From Diprion similis (Eukaryota; Arthropoda; Insecta; Hymenoptera; Diprionidae), in contig NC_060117.1 in assembly GCF_021155765.1 (NCBI RefSeq), positions 6,352,001 through 6,416,000 on the forward strand: a stretch of DNA of 64,000 nt. Reading direction: 5' to 3'. A program made the translations under genes and the position numbers. Below, piece by piece: positions 60,904 through 64,000 of the stretch; within the stretch, counting starts at the first letter, position 1; each line of letters begins with the position of its first letter. The notes beneath the pieces are model-generated. The model saw nothing but the letters and a program-made list of their open reading frames with translations, had not been told where the DNA came from and ran no database searches.

Positions 60904-61151
60904 TGGTGTGAGTATACATGGTGTGCCTAAAACTCCTACGACAGGCTCCCTTATTCAAGGTTAAAGCCTTTAAGTGAGACGTGTACCAACTGTCTAAAGA
61001 AATCCCTAAATTGTTAGGGAATTATTTTTCCAGCGAACGCTATCCCGATCGGTAATGCCATCATGTATAGTTGTGGCGTGAGATATTTAACGTTACAACA
61101 ATTAATCACCACCGATCTAGGGTATTTTGGCGCAGTTGGTACACATCTTAC
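60904..61151 (-). mobile_element. MITE family V, copy 5 (truncated at an internal TTAA)
   Basis: Reverse orientation relative to the other four copies. The right terminus is intact (TGGTGTGAGTATACATGGTG then CCTAAAACTCCTACGAC). It stops at CTTACTTAAG, where other copies continue into the left arm. Confidence 0.85.
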
Positions 61152-61836
61152 TTAAGGGGTTAGGGATAGTCAAAGCCGGGAAAAAATGAAAGTTTTCAAT
61201 AATTTTTTTTCATAGTAATTAAATGAATTTTATAAAACCAATTATGTAAAATTATTCTTTGATGTTTCAAGTATATTTCTACCAAATTAAAAAAAAAAAA
61301 AATTAAAACGTTCGACTGAGTTATCGCCATTTTCTCCGACAATGATTTTTGAAACATCGTTTGCAACGACAGCGATTACAGCCGCCTGGTTTACCCGAAA
61401 TCAATCAGATAAGAATAAATCATTAGTTAAATAGTTAATCTAGTTTTTGGTAAAAACTTTTTTGATGTTTTTCAAAATTCCCAAATTCGCGATTTGTCAA
61501 TTTTCTCAGGTCGTGTTGATTAGAAAATTGCTTCAACTAAATTCTACTCGATTAAACTCGGTAATTATTGTAATTTTGAAAGCTGCATTTGGTCGCGTGA
61601 ATTTTTGAGTGAGAAAAAAAACACAATAAAATGCAAAAAAAATCACAAATTAATCATTTCCCGCATTAAGTGCTCAACGCCAGGTGTGAATTTAAATAAT
61701 ATTATACGTACAAAAGTGCCCGAACAGCCGGTCTGTTGCGGTATAAGTGTGCTTGAAATATTAAGGATAAAACGAGAGAGCGCACGAAAAAAATGGTCGT
61801 AAAAATTTAATTCGCGTCTCAACCTCAACCCCTTGA
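61152..61836. mobile_element. Candidate element T5, TTAA-GG left end inside MITE V copy 5
   Basis: TTAAGGGGTTAGGG starts exactly at a TTAA internal to V copy 5; a loosely mirrored CAACCCCTTGA lies at 61826-61836. Long arms are not evident, and the missing half of V does not resume after it. Confidence 0.35.
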
Positions 61837-61839
61837 CAA

Positions 61840-63400
61840 AAGTGATGCAAAAAATTTGAAAGAATTTTCTTCTGATAAGTAGAGAATATCAGAAGTTATT
61901 GGGAAAGTTTTGTAATTTTTGAGAAACTCGTAGAGTCCGAATAATGAGATTCAAAAAAGCTCTTTGTTCCTAAAAGCTTAATTTTAAGCCGGCGAAATGA
62001 GCCTTTCAAGTATTTTTTTTTAACAACTTTATTGTAATTTTATTTTACAATAACAGCAATCGAGGTAATTTTTTTTTTTTAGTAGAATTCTATCGCCAGA
62101 TTTTAGTACTTCGTTTATTGTTTATCTTTCGATTCAATTCACTGTATTTGTTCACCGGGAAATGTCGAACTTTTTTATTATAAAGACATCTTCCTGATTC
62201 ATGAGATAAAAGTTTTACCTTAAATTCGTATATTTCGAAGGGGGATAAAACCTCATCCTTAAGAATTTATACGTTTTAGGTGTATCTTTTTCGAATATTA
62301 TTCATTAACAACGAATTTTGTACGGAATACCAATTGAAATAAAAAATTTTGTATATCAGTATTTACGACGTTTAATGAAAAATAGGACTAAATAAAATAT
62401 GAAATCAAGGGAAAGTCTACGATTGATCTGAATCGTGTGGCAACATAATTTGTTTATCGGCCAGTCTGTCAGTCAAAAAATTTGACGTAAATTAAACAAC
62501 GGCGTATTGCCTCTTTATTGAAATCGAAGAAACGTTATTTGTTAAACCGAAGTAGCCTGGTTCGTCGAATCTCAGATCGTCGTGTTTATAAATCGACGTG
62601 TCTGACCTACTTCAACGTTTTTCATATTTATTGAATTCAATTTCTAAGGGAAACGCATTGCTTCCATCAATCTCCCAGATCTTGTTCATAGTTATTCGCC
62701 AATTTTTAACCGTGAAGATTAAATTCCAGTAATCGAAAGCACGTGGAATTTGAAGATTAATTCCAGTAGGCAATCGATTTAAGGATCGATAATTTTCAAA
62801 CCATGTTTCAATATTTGAGGACAGATGAGTTGTCGGTCCAAAGAAATTTTAAGAAAACTAAACACGCCATCAAAAAAATCCGTCAAAAATTTTTGGACAA
62901 AATCGATCAAGTTGAATTGCTTTTTTTTTTTTTTGACAAAACCAACAACTCAATTTAAAAGCAATTACGTTACTTTATAATTATTTTTTTTTTGTTTGTT
63001 AATTATTACAAGCAATAGTTAGTGAATTCATGCTTTATGAACAAAGATATGAAGGTTTCGAATGAATTTGAGACGAAAATAAACACCGATCCATCAAATT
63101 AAGTCGAATCTAAAATCGAACAATTTTCAATTTACGATTTTTACTTTTCTTTTGAAAATATATTCTGGGCAAAATTCGACGAAATCAACTTGATTAATTA
63201 CGATTTTTATATTGTTTGGTGAATTCGTTTTTACTGGTTTTTTATGCGATATAAATCCTAATAAAAGAATATTTGCAAAATCTCGATAATAAATATTATT
63301 TGCACTAATAATAGTGAACAGGAATAAATAAGTAACATCCCTATTAAGAATATCAAATAGAAATGAATCTCAGCAAATTCTAATAACACAAGCTATAATA
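61840..63400. other. Presumed intron of the membrane-protein gene, no exon seen
   Basis: AT-rich sequence with no bounded repeat or coding segment that I can support. Confidence 0.45.
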
Positions 63401-63581
63401 CGATATTAATAATTCAAATAAAATTTCCGACAATTTGATAAACAATTTTTTCCCTTTTTCCGGACTTCTGAACTCCTGCGTTGGTCCTAATTCCACGCTT
63501 CAAGAGCTCGTTGAAAAAACGCATGCATCGAAGAAGTTTCCGTATTCGGTGAAACGGAACAACGTCGTTTACGTTACTCAC

Positions 63582-63764
63582 TTTTTGCCTGTCTCGTCTG
63601 GCTGAGTAGAGGACCCAGAGGACGTAAATCGTCATAATTAGTGCCGGGACGAAAATTCCTGCAAGGCTGGAGGATCCGCGCATAAGGACATGGTGAAGAG
63701 CGAGTAGAGTAACGGCGAGAGCTGTTCCTCCGGCAATGTAGCGTCCTGTTCGCCGACGTTCGTC
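63582..63764 (-). CDS. Internal coding exon of a membrane protein (61 codons, gene continues past the right edge)
   Basis: Minus-strand exon between a CTCTGCAG acceptor (63765 is its last base) and an AAA|GTGAGT donor, open in phase 0. It encodes DERRRTGRYIAGGTALAVTL, then LALHHVLMRGSSSLAG, IFVPALIMTIYVLWVLYS and ARRDRQK. Two hydrophobic helices (about residues 8-27 and 36-54) are separated by a short polar turn, with basic residues on the outside of both, so both flanks are probably cytoplasmic. Upstream exons must lie beyond position 64000. The only phase-matched downstream exon I found is 54989-54864. The family is not recognised; nothing indicates a channel or receptor signature in this fragment. 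Confidence 0.55.
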
Positions 63765-64000
63765 CTGCAGAGGAACGAAAGCTGTCGGTTAAAGACTGTC
63801 AATTAGGATAAATATGGCCGATGTAATCCTTCGAGAATACACTGGATCATCTGGACTCACATTCTTCAACTTGGATGGAAAATAACTGTTAAACAGATTC
63901 GAAATTCGCGCGCTTCTGGCCCTCTGGCGGTAGTTTGAGATGTTAATAGGTCACGTGATATAACCTAATACTCAAAGTTTTTCTAAAATAATTTTTTGTT

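Overview
This is AT-rich eukaryotic DNA, most likely from an insect and possibly a hymenopteran. Supporting evidence: GT-AG introns; arthropod-type core promoters (TATA plus a TCAGT-like initiator); an insect-like cationic amino acid transporter and an insect-like Ras-family GTPase; and many short non-autonomous DNA transposons. The order-level guess rests on the overall look of the genes and repeats and is weak. I found no bacterial genes, CRISPR array, rRNA or tRNA.

Layout. (1) 1-4.3 kb: two small minus-strand genes for secreted peptides. One is a single-exon 77-residue protein (769-1002). The other is a two-exon precursor (3201-4066) with a signal peptide, dibasic sites, and a last peptide ending Cys-Cys-Gly before the stop. 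Both have TATA boxes. (2) 5.75-9.2 kb: a complete eight-exon SLC7-type cationic amino acid transporter on the minus strand (647 residues; every phase closes), with possible 5' UTR exons near 9.86-9.94 kb. (3) 10-15.3 kb: no gene; palindromic transposons. (4) 15.4-16.65 kb: a complete two-exon Ras-like GTPase on the minus strand (245 residues, CaaX end), with an interspersed repeat filling half of its intron. (5) 17-45 kb: gene-poor, with foldback elements, satellites, a few small ORF candidates and a GC-rich island at 34.5-34.8 kb. (6) 45.25-45.8 kb: a GC- and GA-rich promoter-like island with a strong plus-strand splice donor. (7) 46-54 kb: repeats and hairpins. (8) 54.86-63.76 kb: two phase-compatible minus-strand exons that probably form the 3' end of a membrane-protein gene reaching beyond the right edge; the 8.6 kb between them would be intron.

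The confident genes do not form a pathway; they look like ordinary neighbours. What dominates the window is repeats: at least ten foldback elements with very long inverted repeats, several sharing TTAA-GG termini; five copies of a ~355 bp MITE; a GGGTGG-ended palindromic family; and repeats in opposite orientation tens of kb apart. The least expected coding finding is the peptide precursor at 3201-4066.
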